This document shows, piece after piece, positions 1 to 10,376 of a stretch of 17,738 bases of DNA. This stretch comes from Sandarakinorhabdus sp. (GTDB lineage Bacteria > Pseudomonadota > Alphaproteobacteria > Sphingomonadales > Sphingomonadaceae): the NCBI GenBank assembly GCA_025458465.1, contig JALOSK010000004.1, positions 1 to 17,738 on the forward strand, given 5' to 3'. The position numbers were made by a program, and so were the translations under genes. Under the pieces are notes generated by a model that searched no databases, was not told where the DNA came from, and was given only the letters and a program-made list of their open reading frames with translations. How positions within the stretch are numbered: the stretch's first letter is position 1; each line of letters begins with the position of its first letter.

Positions 1-2
1 TG

Positions 3-788
3 CTGCGGCTGCGGCGGGCGCGCAAGGGCGTGGCCGGCCATGTCGCGCTGCTGCTGGCCAGTCCTTCGGAAACCAGCCTGATCGTGCTGGGCGCGGCGGT
101 CACGGCCGAGCTGGTGGGCGGCACAACGGCGGCCTATGCGCTGGCAGTGGCCTCGCTCACCCTGGCGCTGGCACCGTTGCTGGGCCTGGCCGGCGCCCGG
201 CTGGAGGAAGAAGCCAGCGAGGAACGCGACGATGCCCCGCCCGCCAGCGACGAGGCCAAGCAGACCATCATCATCGGCTATGGCCGGGTTGGCCGGCTGG
301 TGGCGCAGATGCTGGACATGCATGATCAACCGTGGCTGGCCGTCGATGCCGATCCTGATGAGGTGCAGCGCCTGAAGCGCGCCGGCAAGCCGGTGATCTA
401 TGGCGATGCCCGCCGCCCCGAACTGGTGGACCGGCTGAAGCTGGAAACCGCCAAGGCCGTGGTGCTGACCATCGACGACATGCGCATGCTCGACATGCTG
501 ATCCGCCGTATCCGCGAACGCCACCCGGATCTCACCGTGGTGGTGCGCGCGCGCGATGCCGATCATGCCGGCAAGCTTTATGCGCTGGGCGTCACCGATG
601 CCGTGCCCGAAACCGTCGAATCGAGCCTGCAACTGGCCGAAGCGGTGCTGGTGGATCTGGGCGTGCCGATGGGGCCGGTGATCGCCTCCATCCACGAAAA
701 GCGCGATGAACTGCGCGCCCGGATCAAGGGCGCCGGCGTTGCCACCAAGCGCCCGCCGCTGCGCACCCTGCGCCGGGGCGCTGATTAG
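3..788 (+). CDS. Cation:proton antiporter (KefB/YbaL-like), C-terminal part; 5' end outside window
   Basis: The open frame runs in from the window edge; a GTG at 30 is only an internal valine-type codon. What remains is the last one or two hydrophobic membrane segments (nt 40-200), a charged linker, and a TrkA-N/RCK nucleotide-binding domain. That domain starts with a Rossmann motif GYGRVGR at nt 276-296, followed by the expected VDADPDE and GDARRPEL strands. This layout (CPA2 antiporter membrane domain plus cytoplasmic RCK domain) is that of KefB, KefC and YbaL, inner-membrane K+ or Na+/H+ antiporters gated by nucleotides or redox ligands. The tail (SSLQLAEAVLVDLGVP) also fits YbaL/KefB. The ion carried and the ligand cannot be read from this fragment. 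The TAG stop overlaps by 4 bp the stop of the convergent methyltransferase gene, leaving no room for a terminator. Confidence 0.85.
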   Translation: MRLRRARKGVAGHVALLLASPSETSLIVLGAAVTAELVGGTTAAYALAVASLTLALAPLLGLAGARLEEEASEERDDAPPASDEAKQTIIIGYGRVGRLVAQMLDMHDQPWLAVDADPDEVQRLKRAGKPVIYGDARRPELVDRLKLETAKAVVLTIDDMRMLDMLIRRIRERHPDLTVVVRARDADHAGKLYALGVTDAVPETVESSLQLAEAVLVDLGVPMGPVIASIHEKRDELRARIKGAGVATKRPPLRTLRRGAD

Positions 789-1495
789 GCCGGCTTGCGC
801 CAGGCCATGATATGGAAATTGGGCACCCGGTTGTACCGGTCGCGCTTGTCCGGCGGGCCGCCAGTGGCCGGCGGCTCGTCGAAATGGGTGAGCATCAGCC
901 CATGGGAGAGCAGCGCCTGCATGTAGCGTTTCAGCGGCCGGTGATGATTGATGATGTCGATGCCCCGCCACGCCGTGCGCACCGGCCGTTCCGACAGATA
1001 GTGATCGATGGGAAAGCGCGGTTCGCCCAGCAGCGGCTTTTCCCAGCCCACGTGAACCGCCGCGGTGTTGAACGACGTGAGATTGGCAATCAGCAAATGC
1101 CCGCCGGGCCGGATCGCCGCCACGATGCGCGCCAGTGCGGCATCAAGATCGGCCATGTCGATCAACGACAGATAGCAGACGGCCATGTCGCAGCTTGCGG
1201 CTTCGACCTCCATCGCCTCTGCCGTGGCAATGCGGTAATCGCCGTGCGGGTGCAGGGCACGCGCCTGATCGATCAGCGCCGCGGTGGGATCGATGCCGGT
1301 GGTGATGATGCCACGGTCAGCCAGCATCCGGCAGAAACGCCCCTCGCCACAGCCCACATCAAGCACGCGCGCCGGGGCCAGTTGCTCCACGATCGCCAGC
1401 ATCGGTGCATCCAGCACATGGACGCGGCCGAAATCACCATCATCCCCCTGAACGGCGATCCACGCCTGGGCGGACGCATCCCATCCGCTGGCCAT
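785..1495 (-). CDS. Class I SAM-dependent methyltransferase
   Basis: This 236-residue cytoplasmic protein has a Rossmann-type methyltransferase fold. Motif I is VLDVGCGEG (residues 44-52), the acidic SAM-ribose residue is in GIDP (D69), and there is a motif II/post-II region around CYLSLIDM and a RPGG turn (129-132). The C-terminal third (YNRVPNFHIMAWRKPA) is the usual end of small UbiE/bioC-like methyltransferases. Family membership is clear, but the substrate cannot be told; nothing nearby suggests a dedicated pathway. The ATG at 1495 has a GGGGA ribosome-binding site about 7 nt upstream that lies across the stop region of the preceding permease gene (stop at 1500). The two genes are therefore probably co-transcribed and translationally coupled. 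The TAA stop overlaps the stop of the antiporter gene on the other strand. Confidence 0.88.
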   Translation of the reverse strand: MASGWDASAQAWIAVQGDDGDFGRVHVLDAPMLAIVEQLAPARVLDVGCGEGRFCRMLADRGIITTGIDPTAALIDQARALHPHGDYRIATAEAMEVEAASCDMAVCYLSLIDMADLDAALARIVAAIRPGGHLLIANLTSFNTAAVHVGWEKPLLGEPRFPIDHYLSERPVRTAWRGIDIINHHRPLKRYMQALLSHGLMLTHFDEPPATGGPPDKRDRYNRVPNFHIMAWRKPA

Positions 1496-1499
1496 GCGT

Positions 1500-3263
1500 C
1501 TATCCCCACGCCCACACGATCAGCGGCGTGCCCAGCAACAGCACCATCAGGCTGATCGGCGCGCCGATCCTGGCATAATCGCTGAACTGGTAGCCACCCG
1601 GGCCCCACACGAGCACGTTTGATTGGTGGCCGATGGGCGTGAGGAAATCACAACTGGCGCCAACGCCCACCGCCATCAGCATGGCATCAACCGACACGCC
1701 GGCTTCGATGCCAGCCTGCGCTGCGATCGGCCCCATGATCAGCACGGCGGCCGCGTTGTTCAGGAATGGCGTCACCGCCATGGTGGCTGCCAGCGCCGCC
1801 GCCACCAGAAGCCAGGCTGGCTGCCCCTGGCCCAGGGTGGATAGCAGGCTGGCAATCGATTCAGCCGCGCTGCTGTTGCCGAACGCCTTGGCCACCGGGA
1901 TCAGTGCCGCAAGCAGCAGGATCACCGGCCAATCGATGTCGCGATAGGCATCGCCCTGCAACCGGCCCGTGAGCGCCAGGGCCAGCACGCCCAGCAACAG
2001 CGCCAGTCCCAGTTCAGCCACGCCGAAGGCCGCAGCCGCAATTGCGCCCATCAGTGCCAGCGCCGGCAACATGTCTCTCGGTGACGTCGCCAGGTTGATG
2101 GGCCGATCCGCCAACGGCAGCAGCCCCATGGCATTGGCCACCGCCGGGACGCGATCGGCCGGAAGCTGCAACAGCAACACATCGCCAGCCTCGGGGGCCT
2201 GCATGGCCAGCGCCTCGGCGATGGCCTTGCCCCGTCGGCTCACCGCCACGAGCGCCACGCCTTCGCGCGCCAGCAGCCGGCTCGCTTCGGCATTGTTGGC
2301 CAGCACCGAACCATCGGTGACAACGAATTCGGCGAAGGCGCCTTCCAGCACATCATCCTCGGCTTCGCCGGCCAGTTGCAGGCCCCAGCGTGTGATCGCC
2401 TGTTCCACCACCGGCGCACGGCCTTCCACCTGCACGACATCGCCCGGCAACAGGCGGCGCGAAGCACGCGGGGCTGCCACCAGCACGCCGCCGCGGTCGA
2501 TGGCGTGCACCTCCAGCCGATCATCGCCCGGCATCGTTGCTGCCAGCCGTTCAACCGTGAGCTGCGATGAGGCACCGGCCGGCACCCGCAGTTCGAACAG
2601 ATAATCGGCAATGCGAAACTTCAACGGCTCCTCGCCGCGTTCCGCGCGCTCCGGCAGCAGCCGCACCAGCAATATGGTCATGCCGATGCCCACCACCGCC
2701 AGCGGCAGCCCCACCCAGGCAAAATCAAACATCGCAAAGGCCTGCCCGCCATATTCGGTGCGCAGCCGGGCCAACAGGATATTGGGCGGTGTGCCGATCA
2801 GCGTGACCAGCCCGCCCAACAGCGAAGCGAACGCCATCGGCATCAAAACGCGGCTGGGCGACACCCGGGCTGCCCTGCAACTGGCCAGCGCCGCCGGCAG
2901 CAGCAATGCCAGCGCGCCCACGTTGTTCATCACGGTGGAGGCCGTGCCGCACAGCAGCGCATAGGTGGCGGCAATGCCGATCTCTGCCCGCAGCAACGAT
3001 TGCAGCGGGCGCAGCAGACGTTCCAGCAGGCCAGAGCGGGACACCGCCGCACTGAGCACCATGACGGCTGCAACCGTGATGACCGCAGTATCGCCAAAGC
3101 CGCTGAAGGCATCCTTCGTTGGCACCAGGCCCAGGATCACGCTGGCGGCCAGCATCATCAGCGCGACCAGATCGTGCCGGATGCGTTCCGTGGCAAAGCC
3201 CAGCAGGCCGGCGGCGAAGATCAGCAGGATAAGGGTGCCGTCGGACAACATCACGGCCAGCAT
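1500..3263 (-). CDS. SLC13/DASS-type permease with two central RCK_C (TrkA-C) domains
   Basis: This is an inner-membrane transporter of about 587 residues. The N-terminal membrane half carries TVMNNVGALALLLP and IGTPPN. The C-terminal half repeats the pattern as TPFLNNAAAVLIMGP and ends with TPIGHQSN. These Asn-rich re-entrant motifs in two halves are typical of the divalent anion/Na+ symporter (DASS, SLC13) and CitM/ArsB-related families. Between the halves lie two RCK_C domains, roughly residues 215-290 and 305-385, as in many bacterial 'SLC13 family permease' proteins. The substrate (sulfate, dicarboxylate or other anion) is not predictable. I chose the ATG at 3263. An in-frame TTG at 3287 and an ATG at 3251 (just before the first membrane helix) are possible, and none has a strong ribosome-binding site. 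It lies 60 nt after alaS and 4 nt before the methyltransferase gene, suggesting one transcript. Confidence 0.85.
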   Translation of the reverse strand: MLAVMLSDGTLILLIFAAGLLGFATERIRHDLVALMMLAASVILGLVPTKDAFSGFGDTAVITVAAVMVLSAAVSRSGLLERLLRPLQSLLRAEIGIAATYALLCGTASTVMNNVGALALLLPAALASCRAARVSPSRVLMPMAFASLLGGLVTLIGTPPNILLARLRTEYGGQAFAMFDFAWVGLPLAVVGIGMTILLVRLLPERAERGEEPLKFRIADYLFELRVPAGASSQLTVERLAATMPGDDRLEVHAIDRGGVLVAAPRASRRLLPGDVVQVEGRAPVVEQAITRWGLQLAGEAEDDVLEGAFAEFVVTDGSVLANNAEASRLLAREGVALVAVSRRGKAIAEALAMQAPEAGDVLLLQLPADRVPAVANAMGLLPLADRPINLATSPRDMLPALALMGAIAAAAFGVAELGLALLLGVLALALTGRLQGDAYRDIDWPVILLLAALIPVAKAFGNSSAAESIASLLSTLGQGQPAWLLVAAALAATMAVTPFLNNAAAVLIMGPIAAQAGIEAGVSVDAMLMAVGVGASCDFLTPIGHQSNVLVWGPGGYQFSDYARIGAPISLMVLLLGTPLIVWAWG

Positions 3264-3323
3264 GCCCCAGCGCAGCGGCGCATACAATCACCAGCCACGC
3301 AGGCCAGCGCGGCAGCGCACCGC

Positions 3324-5975
<2,652 letters not shown>

Positions 5976-6022
5976 GGCCGCCGCTTACGGCAGCACGCCG
6001 CCATCGTAAAGAGTGCGAAAGA

Positions 6023-6856
6023 TCAGGCGCGTGCCGTCACCAGCCACACCGCACCGGGCAGTTCGACGCGGTCCCCTTTCAGATAGGGCCTCAATGCTTC
6101 GGCCAGCACCGGACGGGCGGCATCGCCGATGCCGGCATCGCGCACGATACGGGCCGCCGGGCCGATCTTGAGGTTGAAGCTGACGGCATCGGCAATCGGG
6201 TCGGCACCGCTGCCCACCAGCATGGCAAAGGGCAGGCTGTGGCAAGTGACATCGTGCCACCCGGCGTTTTCAAGGACGGTGGCCACGCGTGCGGCATCGG
6301 CAAAGGCAAACGGACCGGGCGCCAGCGGATCGGATGGCGGCAGCGGGGGCAGCAGATGCGCCAGCGCCGTGAGCGGCAGTGTGGCCCACTGGTTGCGGGT
6401 GGCCGGCTGCCAGCAGGCAAACACCAGGCGGCCGCCGGGTGCCGCAAGGCTGTGGATATGGGTGAAGGCAGCCTGCGGATCGGCAAAGAACATCACGCCA
6501 AAGCGCGACAGGATCAGATCGAAACCCCGTTCATCGGCCCATTGCGAGGCATCGGCAGCAAGGAACTCGGCTTCGCTCTGCAGCGCTTCGGCCCGTTCGC
6601 GGGCGCGGGCGAGAAGCGGCTCGGAAATGTCGAGGCCGATGGCATGGCCGCCCTCGCCCACCACGGCATCGACCGCAAGCGTGGTTTCCCCGGCGCCGCA
6701 GCCGATATCAAGCACGGTTTCGCCGGCCTGCGGATCGGCGGCGGCCAGCAGGGCAGCGGTTACCGGGGTGAGCGCGGCATCCATGCGCTCCTGCATCTGG
6801 ACCCAGATCTCGCCAACCTTGCTGTTCCAATATTCGATCTGTTCGGCGTTGCTCAT
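6023..6856 (-). CDS. Class I SAM-dependent methyltransferase
   Basis: This 277-residue cytoplasmic protein has motif I VLDIGCGAGETT (48-59), the acidic residue after strand 2 in GLDISEPLL (D76), ADASQW (101-106) and a post-motif DLILSRFGVMFFADP (113-127). The N-terminal helix EYWNSKVGEIWVQMQERMD and the C-terminal region resemble the UbiE/small-molecule methyltransferase group widespread in Alphaproteobacteria. The substrate is unknown. The frame is open to a TTG at 6886, but the ATG at 6856 is preferred: it has a GAAAG-type ribosome-binding site 8 nt upstream and begins exactly at the conserved N-terminal helix. The gene sits after the recA terminator and ends 47 nt before alaS, so its promoter may also drive alaS. 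It is not closely similar to the other methyltransferase at 785-1495. Confidence 0.88.
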   Translation of the reverse strand: MSNAEQIEYWNSKVGEIWVQMQERMDAALTPVTAALLAAADPQAGETVLDIGCGAGETTLAVDAVVGEGGHAIGLDISEPLLARARERAEALQSEAEFLAADASQWADERGFDLILSRFGVMFFADPQAAFTHIHSLAAPGGRLVFACWQPATRNQWATLPLTALAHLLPPLPPSDPLAPGPFAFADAARVATVLENAGWHDVTCHSLPFAMLVGSGADPIADAVSFNLKIGPAARIVRDAGIGDAARPVLAEALRPYLKGDRVELPGAVWLVTARA

Positions 6857-6926
6857 GGCGCAGGCTTTCGGAATCGGCGGTGGCAAGTTGCCGCCCTTTT
6901 GCGGCCGCCGCCTTTTCGGGGCAACG

Positions 6927-6958
6927 AAAAAGGGGCGGCCAGTGGCGGGCCGCCCCTT
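6927..6958 (-). terminator. Intrinsic (rho-independent) terminator of recA
   Basis: About 30 nt after the recA stop, reading on the minus strand, a perfect 9-bp GC-only stem GGGGCGGCC / GGCCGCCCC encloses a 7-nt loop. It is followed directly by five T residues, and two A residues before the stem extend the pairing. This is a textbook intrinsic terminator and is the clearest one in the window. It separates recA from the methyltransferase-alaS block, though partial read-through cannot be excluded. A bulged second pairing (CCTTTTTCG with CGAAAAGG) just downstream shares the T-tract and could compete with it. Confidence 0.88.
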
Positions 6959-6987
6959 CCCTATGGGAAACAGGTCAGACGCAACAC

Positions 6988-8055
6988 TTACATGTCTTCG
7001 GCATCGTCCTCCGCCGACGGACCCACCATCAGTGCCTCGGAAATGCCGGCCGCATTGTCACGGATGATCTTCTCGATCTTCGCGGCAACTTCAGGATTTT
7101 CCTTCAGATATTTCTTGGCGTTCTCACGGCCCTGGCCGATGCGGATGCTGTCGTGGCTGAACCAGGCGCCGGATTTCTCGACAACGCCGGCCTTGACGCC
7201 CAGATCGAGAATCTCGCCGATCTTGGAAACACCTTCGCCATACATGATGTCGAATTCGACCTGCTTGAACGGCGGCGCCACCTTGTTCTTCACCACCTTC
7301 ACCCGCGTGGTGTTGCCGATGATGTCGTCCCGGTCCTTGATCTGGCCGGTGCGGCGGATGTCGAGACGGACGGAGGCATAGAATTTCAGCGCATTGCCGC
7401 CCGTGGTGGTTTCCGGGTTGCCGTACATCACGCCGATCTTCATGCGCAGCTGGTTGATGAAGATCACCAGGCAGCGCGAACGGCTGATCGAACCGGTGAG
7501 CTTGCGCAAGGATTGGCTCATCAGGCGGGCCTGCAGGCCAACATGGCTGTCGCCCATTTCGCCTTCGATTTCGGCGCGCGGCACCAGCGCAGCCACCGAA
7601 TCGACCACCAGCACGTCGATGGCGTTGGAGCGCACCAGCGTGTCGACGATCTCGAGCGCCTGTTCGCCGGTGTCCGGCTGCGAGACGATCAGTTCGTCGA
7701 TGTTGACGCCAAGCTTCTTGGCATAGACGGGATCGAGTGCGTGTTCGGCATCAACGAAGGCCGCCGTACCGCCAGCCTTCTGCGCTTCGGCGATGGCATG
7801 CAGCGCCAGCGTCGTCTTGCCCGAGCTTTCCGGGCCATAGATTTCCACCACGCGGCCACGCGGCAGACCACCAATGCCGAGCGCCAGATCGAGGCTGAGC
7901 GAACCGGTGGAGATGGCCTCCACCTCCATCGCGTCCTTCTGGCCGAGCTTCATCACCGAGCCCTTGCCGAACGCGCGGTCAATCTGGGCCAATGCCGCTT
8001 CGAGTGCCTTCTGCCGATCCATGCCTGATTCCACCACCTTGAGCGCTGTTGCCAT
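6988..8055 (-). CDS. recA: Recombinase A
   Basis: RecA forms ATP-dependent filaments on single-stranded DNA, catalyses homologous pairing and strand exchange, and stimulates LexA self-cleavage in the SOS response. The 355-residue protein is full length. It has Walker A GPESSGKT (74-81), catalytic E104 in VDAEH, Walker B VLVVDS (148-153) and loop L2 [20 protein letters not shown] (201-220). The C-terminus is acidic (EDDAEDM), as is usual. The ATG at 8055 gives the family N-terminus and follows a purine-rich GGGAAGGGA ribosome-binding site. An SOS box and a promoter lie 50-90 nt upstream, and an intrinsic terminator follows the stop. RecA is therefore probably a single-gene transcription unit controlled by LexA. 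Confidence 0.99.
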   Translation of the reverse strand: MATALKVVESGMDRQKALEAALAQIDRAFGKGSVMKLGQKDAMEVEAISTGSLSLDLALGIGGLPRGRVVEIYGPESSGKTTLALHAIAEAQKAGGTAAFVDAEHALDPVYAKKLGVNIDELIVSQPDTGEQALEIVDTLVRSNAIDVLVVDSVAALVPRAEIEGEMGDSHVGLQARLMSQSLRKLTGSISRSRCLVIFINQLRMKIGVMYGNPETTTGGNALKFYASVRLDIRRTGQIKDRDDIIGNTTRVKVVKNKVAPPFKQVEFDIMYGEGVSKIGEILDLGVKAGVVEKSGAWFSHDSIRIGQGRENAKKYLKENPEVAAKIEKIIRDNAAGISEALMVGPSAEDDAEDM

Positions 8056-8104
8056 GACCCGATCCCTTCCCTGAAGCCGCGTCCGATATTCGTCAACGGC
8101 TTTT

Positions 8105-8133
8105 CATGTACCGCAATTGTTCTACGCGAACAA
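8105..8133 (-). promoter_or_regulatory. Probable recA promoter (-35/-10)
   Basis: On the minus strand TTGTTC (8133-8128) and TACATG (8110-8105) are separated by 17 nt. The -35 matches TTGACA at four positions; the -10 is weak, as is common in GC-rich Alphaproteobacteria. Transcription would begin near 8098, giving a leader of about 43 nt. The -35 lies inside the SOS box, as expected if LexA blocks polymerase. The pairing with the operator makes it plausible, but the -10 alone would not convince. Confidence 0.45.
8117..8133. repeat. Perfect inverted repeat TTGTTC-N5-GAACAA beside the SOS box
   Basis: A 6-bp perfect palindrome with a 5-nt spacer shares its GAAC/GTTC half with the SOS box. The recA operator region therefore has three half-sites: two direct and one inverted. 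It may be chance, an extra LexA contact or part of the promoter. Confidence 0.7.
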
Positions 8134-8142
8134 GAGGAGAAC
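8128..8142 (-). promoter_or_regulatory. SOS box (LexA operator) of recA
   Basis: Read toward recA on the minus strand the site is GTTCTCCTCTTGTTC, an exact match to GTTC-N7-GTTC. That direct repeat is the LexA operator established for Alphaproteobacteria such as Rhodobacter and Caulobacter. It ends 72 nt before the recA start codon and covers the probable -35. LexA itself is not in the window. A further inverted half-site lies 5 nt away and is listed separately. Confidence 0.88.
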
Positions 8143-8146
8143 GAAA

Positions 8147-8164
8147 GAAAGCTCCTCAGCTTTC
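8147..8164 (-). terminator. Hairpin across the cckA stop, possible weak terminator
   Basis: On the minus strand GAAAGCT-GAGG-AGCTTTC is a perfect 7-bp stem with a 4-nt loop. The cckA stop codon lies at the loop and its edge. The stem is followed by TTTCGTTCTCC, a poor T-tract. It could stop part of the transcription from the dapA-cckA operon before recA, or only protect the 3' end of the message. The stem is certain; termination is a guess. Confidence 0.45.
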
Positions 8165-9739
8165 CAGGGGCTGCGCGGCGGTGATGGCGCTGACCAGCTC
8201 GTTGAGCGCGAAGGGCTTGGCCAGGAAGCGAATTCCGCGTGCATCGGCAGCCCGGTGGCGCGGCAGTTCGGCATAGCCTGACATCAGCACGATGCCCAGG
8301 CCAGGCCGCAGTTTTGCCGCCTCGATGGCCAGTTCGACGCCATCGATGCCGGGCATCATCACATCGGAGACCATGACATCGGGCACCAGCCCGTCGCGCA
8401 GCAGGGCCAGCGCCGCCACCGCATCGGCCGCCGTGGTGACGATACACCCCTGCCGTTCCAGGCCGCGGGCAAAGACGGTGCGCACCGCGGCCTCATCCTC
8501 CACCAGCAGCACGTTGAGACCGGTGGGACCGGGGCTGGTATCGGTGGTCGCCGCGGCCTTTGCCGCCGCCGAAGTCATGCCGCGCGCCGGCCGGCCGGGC
8601 AGATAGATGGAAAAAGTGGTGCCGCGGCCGCCGGGGCCGGGGCGCGCAAAGATATATCCATCCGATTGCTTGACGATGCCATAGACGGTGGACAGGCCAA
8701 GCCCCGTGCCCTGCCCCTGCGCCTTGGTGGTGAAGAAGGGTTCGAAAATCTTGCCGATGATGCCGGGCGGGATGCCGGAGCCGGTATCGGTGACGTTGAT
8801 GGCGACGTGATCGATTTCGGGGATGATGTCGTGCCCCAGCGCCCGCACTTCGCGGCGGGGCACATCGGCGATGCTGATCACCAGCCGGCCATTGCCCTTC
8901 ATGGCATCGCGGGCGTTGACCGCCAGATTGACGATCACCTGCTCCATCTGGCCCGGATCGGCCTTCACCGCAAAACGGCCGGGCGGCGCCGCGATCTCCA
9001 GTTCGATCGCCGGGCCCAGCAATTGCACCAGCAGCGGCCGCAACCCGTCCACCAGCTGGCGCACGTCCAGCAACTGCCGGCGCTGCGGCTGGCGGCGGGC
9101 AAAGGCCAGCAGTTGCGCCACCAGGTTGGCGCCGCGTTCGCCATTGCGGCGGATTTCCAGCAGCGCATCGCGATCCGAACCGGCCTCGATCTGGCGTTCC
9201 AGTAATTGATCGGTGAGCGCCAGAATGGCGGTGAGCAGATTGTTGAAATCATGCGCCACCCCGCCGGCCAGCTGGCCAACGGACTGCATGCGGGTGGCGG
9301 CGGCCACCTGCGCTTCCAGCCGCATCTGTTCGCGGATGTCGCGCATGGCGATCAGCGCGGCAACCCCAAGGCCGGGCGGCATCGGCACGATATTGATGTC
9401 ACGCAGTTCATCGGGCCGGTTGTTCAGCGCCAGCCGCAAGATCTGCGGTTCGCCGCCCTGCATGGCATCCGACACGGCGCGCGCCAGCAGCGGCGCATCG
9501 TCTGACACCACCATCGCCTGCGGGCGCATGCCGGGCCGCCAGCTGTCGCCCGCGGTGGCCTTCATGGCATCGTTGCCCGCGGCCATCCGCCCGGCACTGT
9601 CCAGCACGGCCAGCGCGATCGGCAGGTTCATCACCAGCGCGCTGAGCCAGGGGTTGGTGAGGCCTTCGGCATAAGGCGCCGGCCAGGCCGCGTTCACCGG
9701 CTGGAACGGCACGTCGGTGCTGGCAGGGCCGTCAGCCAT
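8156..9739 (-). CDS. cckA: Hybrid sensor histidine kinase / response regulator, CckA type
   Basis: CckA phosphorylates ChpT, and through it CtrA, in the alphaproteobacterial cell-cycle and motility phosphorelay. The 527-residue protein has a PAS-like domain (about 38-135) and a HisKA helix with H163 in VAHDFNNLLTAI. The ATPase domain has an N box NLAVNARDAM (271-280), DTGSGIP (318-324) and GTGLGLS (344-350). The C-terminal receiver has E414/D415, phospho-acceptor D459 in SDVMMPGIDG, S487 and K508. The segment REVRALGHDIIPEIDHV before the G1 box is characteristic of CckA rather than of other HisKA kinases. The frame is open back to 9931 but overlaps the upstream gene; the ATG at 9739 has GGAG 7 nt upstream and overlaps that gene's stop by 8 bp. 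No transmembrane helix is present, unlike Caulobacter CckA, so this form looks cytosolic. Confidence 0.83.
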   Translation of the reverse strand: MADGPASTDVPFQPVNAAWPAPYAEGLTNPWLSALVMNLPIALAVLDSAGRMAAGNDAMKATAGDSWRPGMRPQAMVVSDDAPLLARAVSDAMQGGEPQILRLALNNRPDELRDINIVPMPPGLGVAALIAMRDIREQMRLEAQVAAATRMQSVGQLAGGVAHDFNNLLTAILALTDQLLERQIEAGSDRDALLEIRRNGERGANLVAQLLAFARRQPQRRQLLDVRQLVDGLRPLLVQLLGPAIELEIAAPPGRFAVKADPGQMEQVIVNLAVNARDAMKGNGRLVISIADVPRREVRALGHDIIPEIDHVAINVTDTGSGIPPGIIGKIFEPFFTTKAQGQGTGLGLSTVYGIVKQSDGYIFARPGPGGRGTTFSIYLPGRPARGMTSAAAKAAATTDTSPGPTGLNVLLVEDEAAVRTVFARGLERQGCIVTTAADAVAALALLRDGLVPDVMVSDVMMPGIDGVELAIEAAKLRPGLGIVLMSGYAELPRHRAADARGIRFLAKPFALNELVSAITAAQPLES

Positions 9740-10376
9740 AGCGCTGCTCCGTCCACGGATCGCCATCGTTGTGATAGCCGCGCACTTCCCAGAAACCGGG
9801 CTTGTCGACCGCCAGCACCTCGATGCGCACCAGCCACTTGGCCGATTTCCAGAAATACCAGCGCGGAATGATCGCCCGCACCGGCCCGCCATGATCGCGC
9901 GACAGCGGCACACCATCATGGGCGTGGGCAATCAGGCAATCATCGCCGGCAAACCGCTCCAGCGTGACATTGGTGGTATAGCCATCGGCACCGTGCAGCA
10001 CCACGACATTGGCGCCCGGCAGCGGCTGCACGATGCCGAGCAGGTGTGACGTCGCCACGCCCGACCAGCGATTGTCGAAGCGCGACCACTGGGTGACGCA
10101 GTGGATGTCCGACACGTCCTCCACCTGCGGCTGCGCCATCAGCGTGGCCCAATCCCAGGTGATGGGGTTGGCGACCAGGCCATCAACCGCCAGTTTCCAT
10201 TCGGATTTCGCGATGTCGGGCTTGATGCCCAGATCGAGCACCGGCCAGTTGGTGACGAGGCGCTGGCCCGGCGGCAGGCGGTTGGCGTGATCGGGATCAG
10301 GCGCGCCGGTGAGCAGGCGGCCGCTTTGCGCCCAGGCCTGCTTGATGGCGACCAGCCGATCCCGGAAGCCCGCCAT
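9732..10376 (-). CDS. Sulfite-oxidase-like molybdopterin-dependent oxidoreductase
   Basis: This 214-residue protein consists of one molybdopterin-binding domain of the sulfite oxidase fold. The probable molybdenum-ligand cysteine is C93 in DIHCVTQWSRFDNRWSGV. Further matches to the family are WKLAVDGLV (60-68), GADGYTTN, HDGVPLSRDHGGPVRAIIPRWYFWKSAKWL and the GFWEVRGYHNDGDPW ending. It lacks the haem domain and the dimerisation domain of true sulfite oxidases. It also lacks a Tat signal peptide, unlike the periplasmic methionine-sulfoxide reductase MsrP. It is thus best described as a cytoplasmic YuiH-like 'sulfite oxidase-like oxidoreductase' of unknown substrate. The ATG shares one base with the smpB stop (TGATG), and its own stop overlaps the cckA start by 8 bp, so translation of the three is probably coupled. 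Confidence 0.85.
   Translation of the reverse strand: MAGFRDRLVAIKQAWAQSGRLLTGAPDPDHANRLPPGQRLVTNWPVLDLGIKPDIAKSEWKLAVDGLVANPITWDWATLMAQPQVEDVSDIHCVTQWSRFDNRWSGVATSHLLGIVQPLPGANVVVLHGADGYTTNVTLERFAGDDCLIAHAHDGVPLSRDHGGPVRAIIPRWYFWKSAKWLVRIEVLAVDKPGFWEVRGYHNDGDPWTEQRYG

Noticed and set aside
3264..3287. TTG start eight codons upstream for the SLC13 permease
   Set aside because: It is possible but adds only YAPLRWG-type residues before the first helix and has no better ribosome-binding site than the ATGs at 3263 and 3251.
6239..8028. Two long overlapping plus-strand frames over recA and the methyltransferase
   Set aside because: They are shadows of recA and the methyltransferase, with no plausible protein features.
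9740..9931. N-terminal 64-codon extension of the CckA frame
   Set aside because: It overlaps the oxidoreductase coding sequence and reads as Arg/Trp/Cys-rich out-of-frame sequence. A good ribosome-binding site precedes the ATG at 9739.
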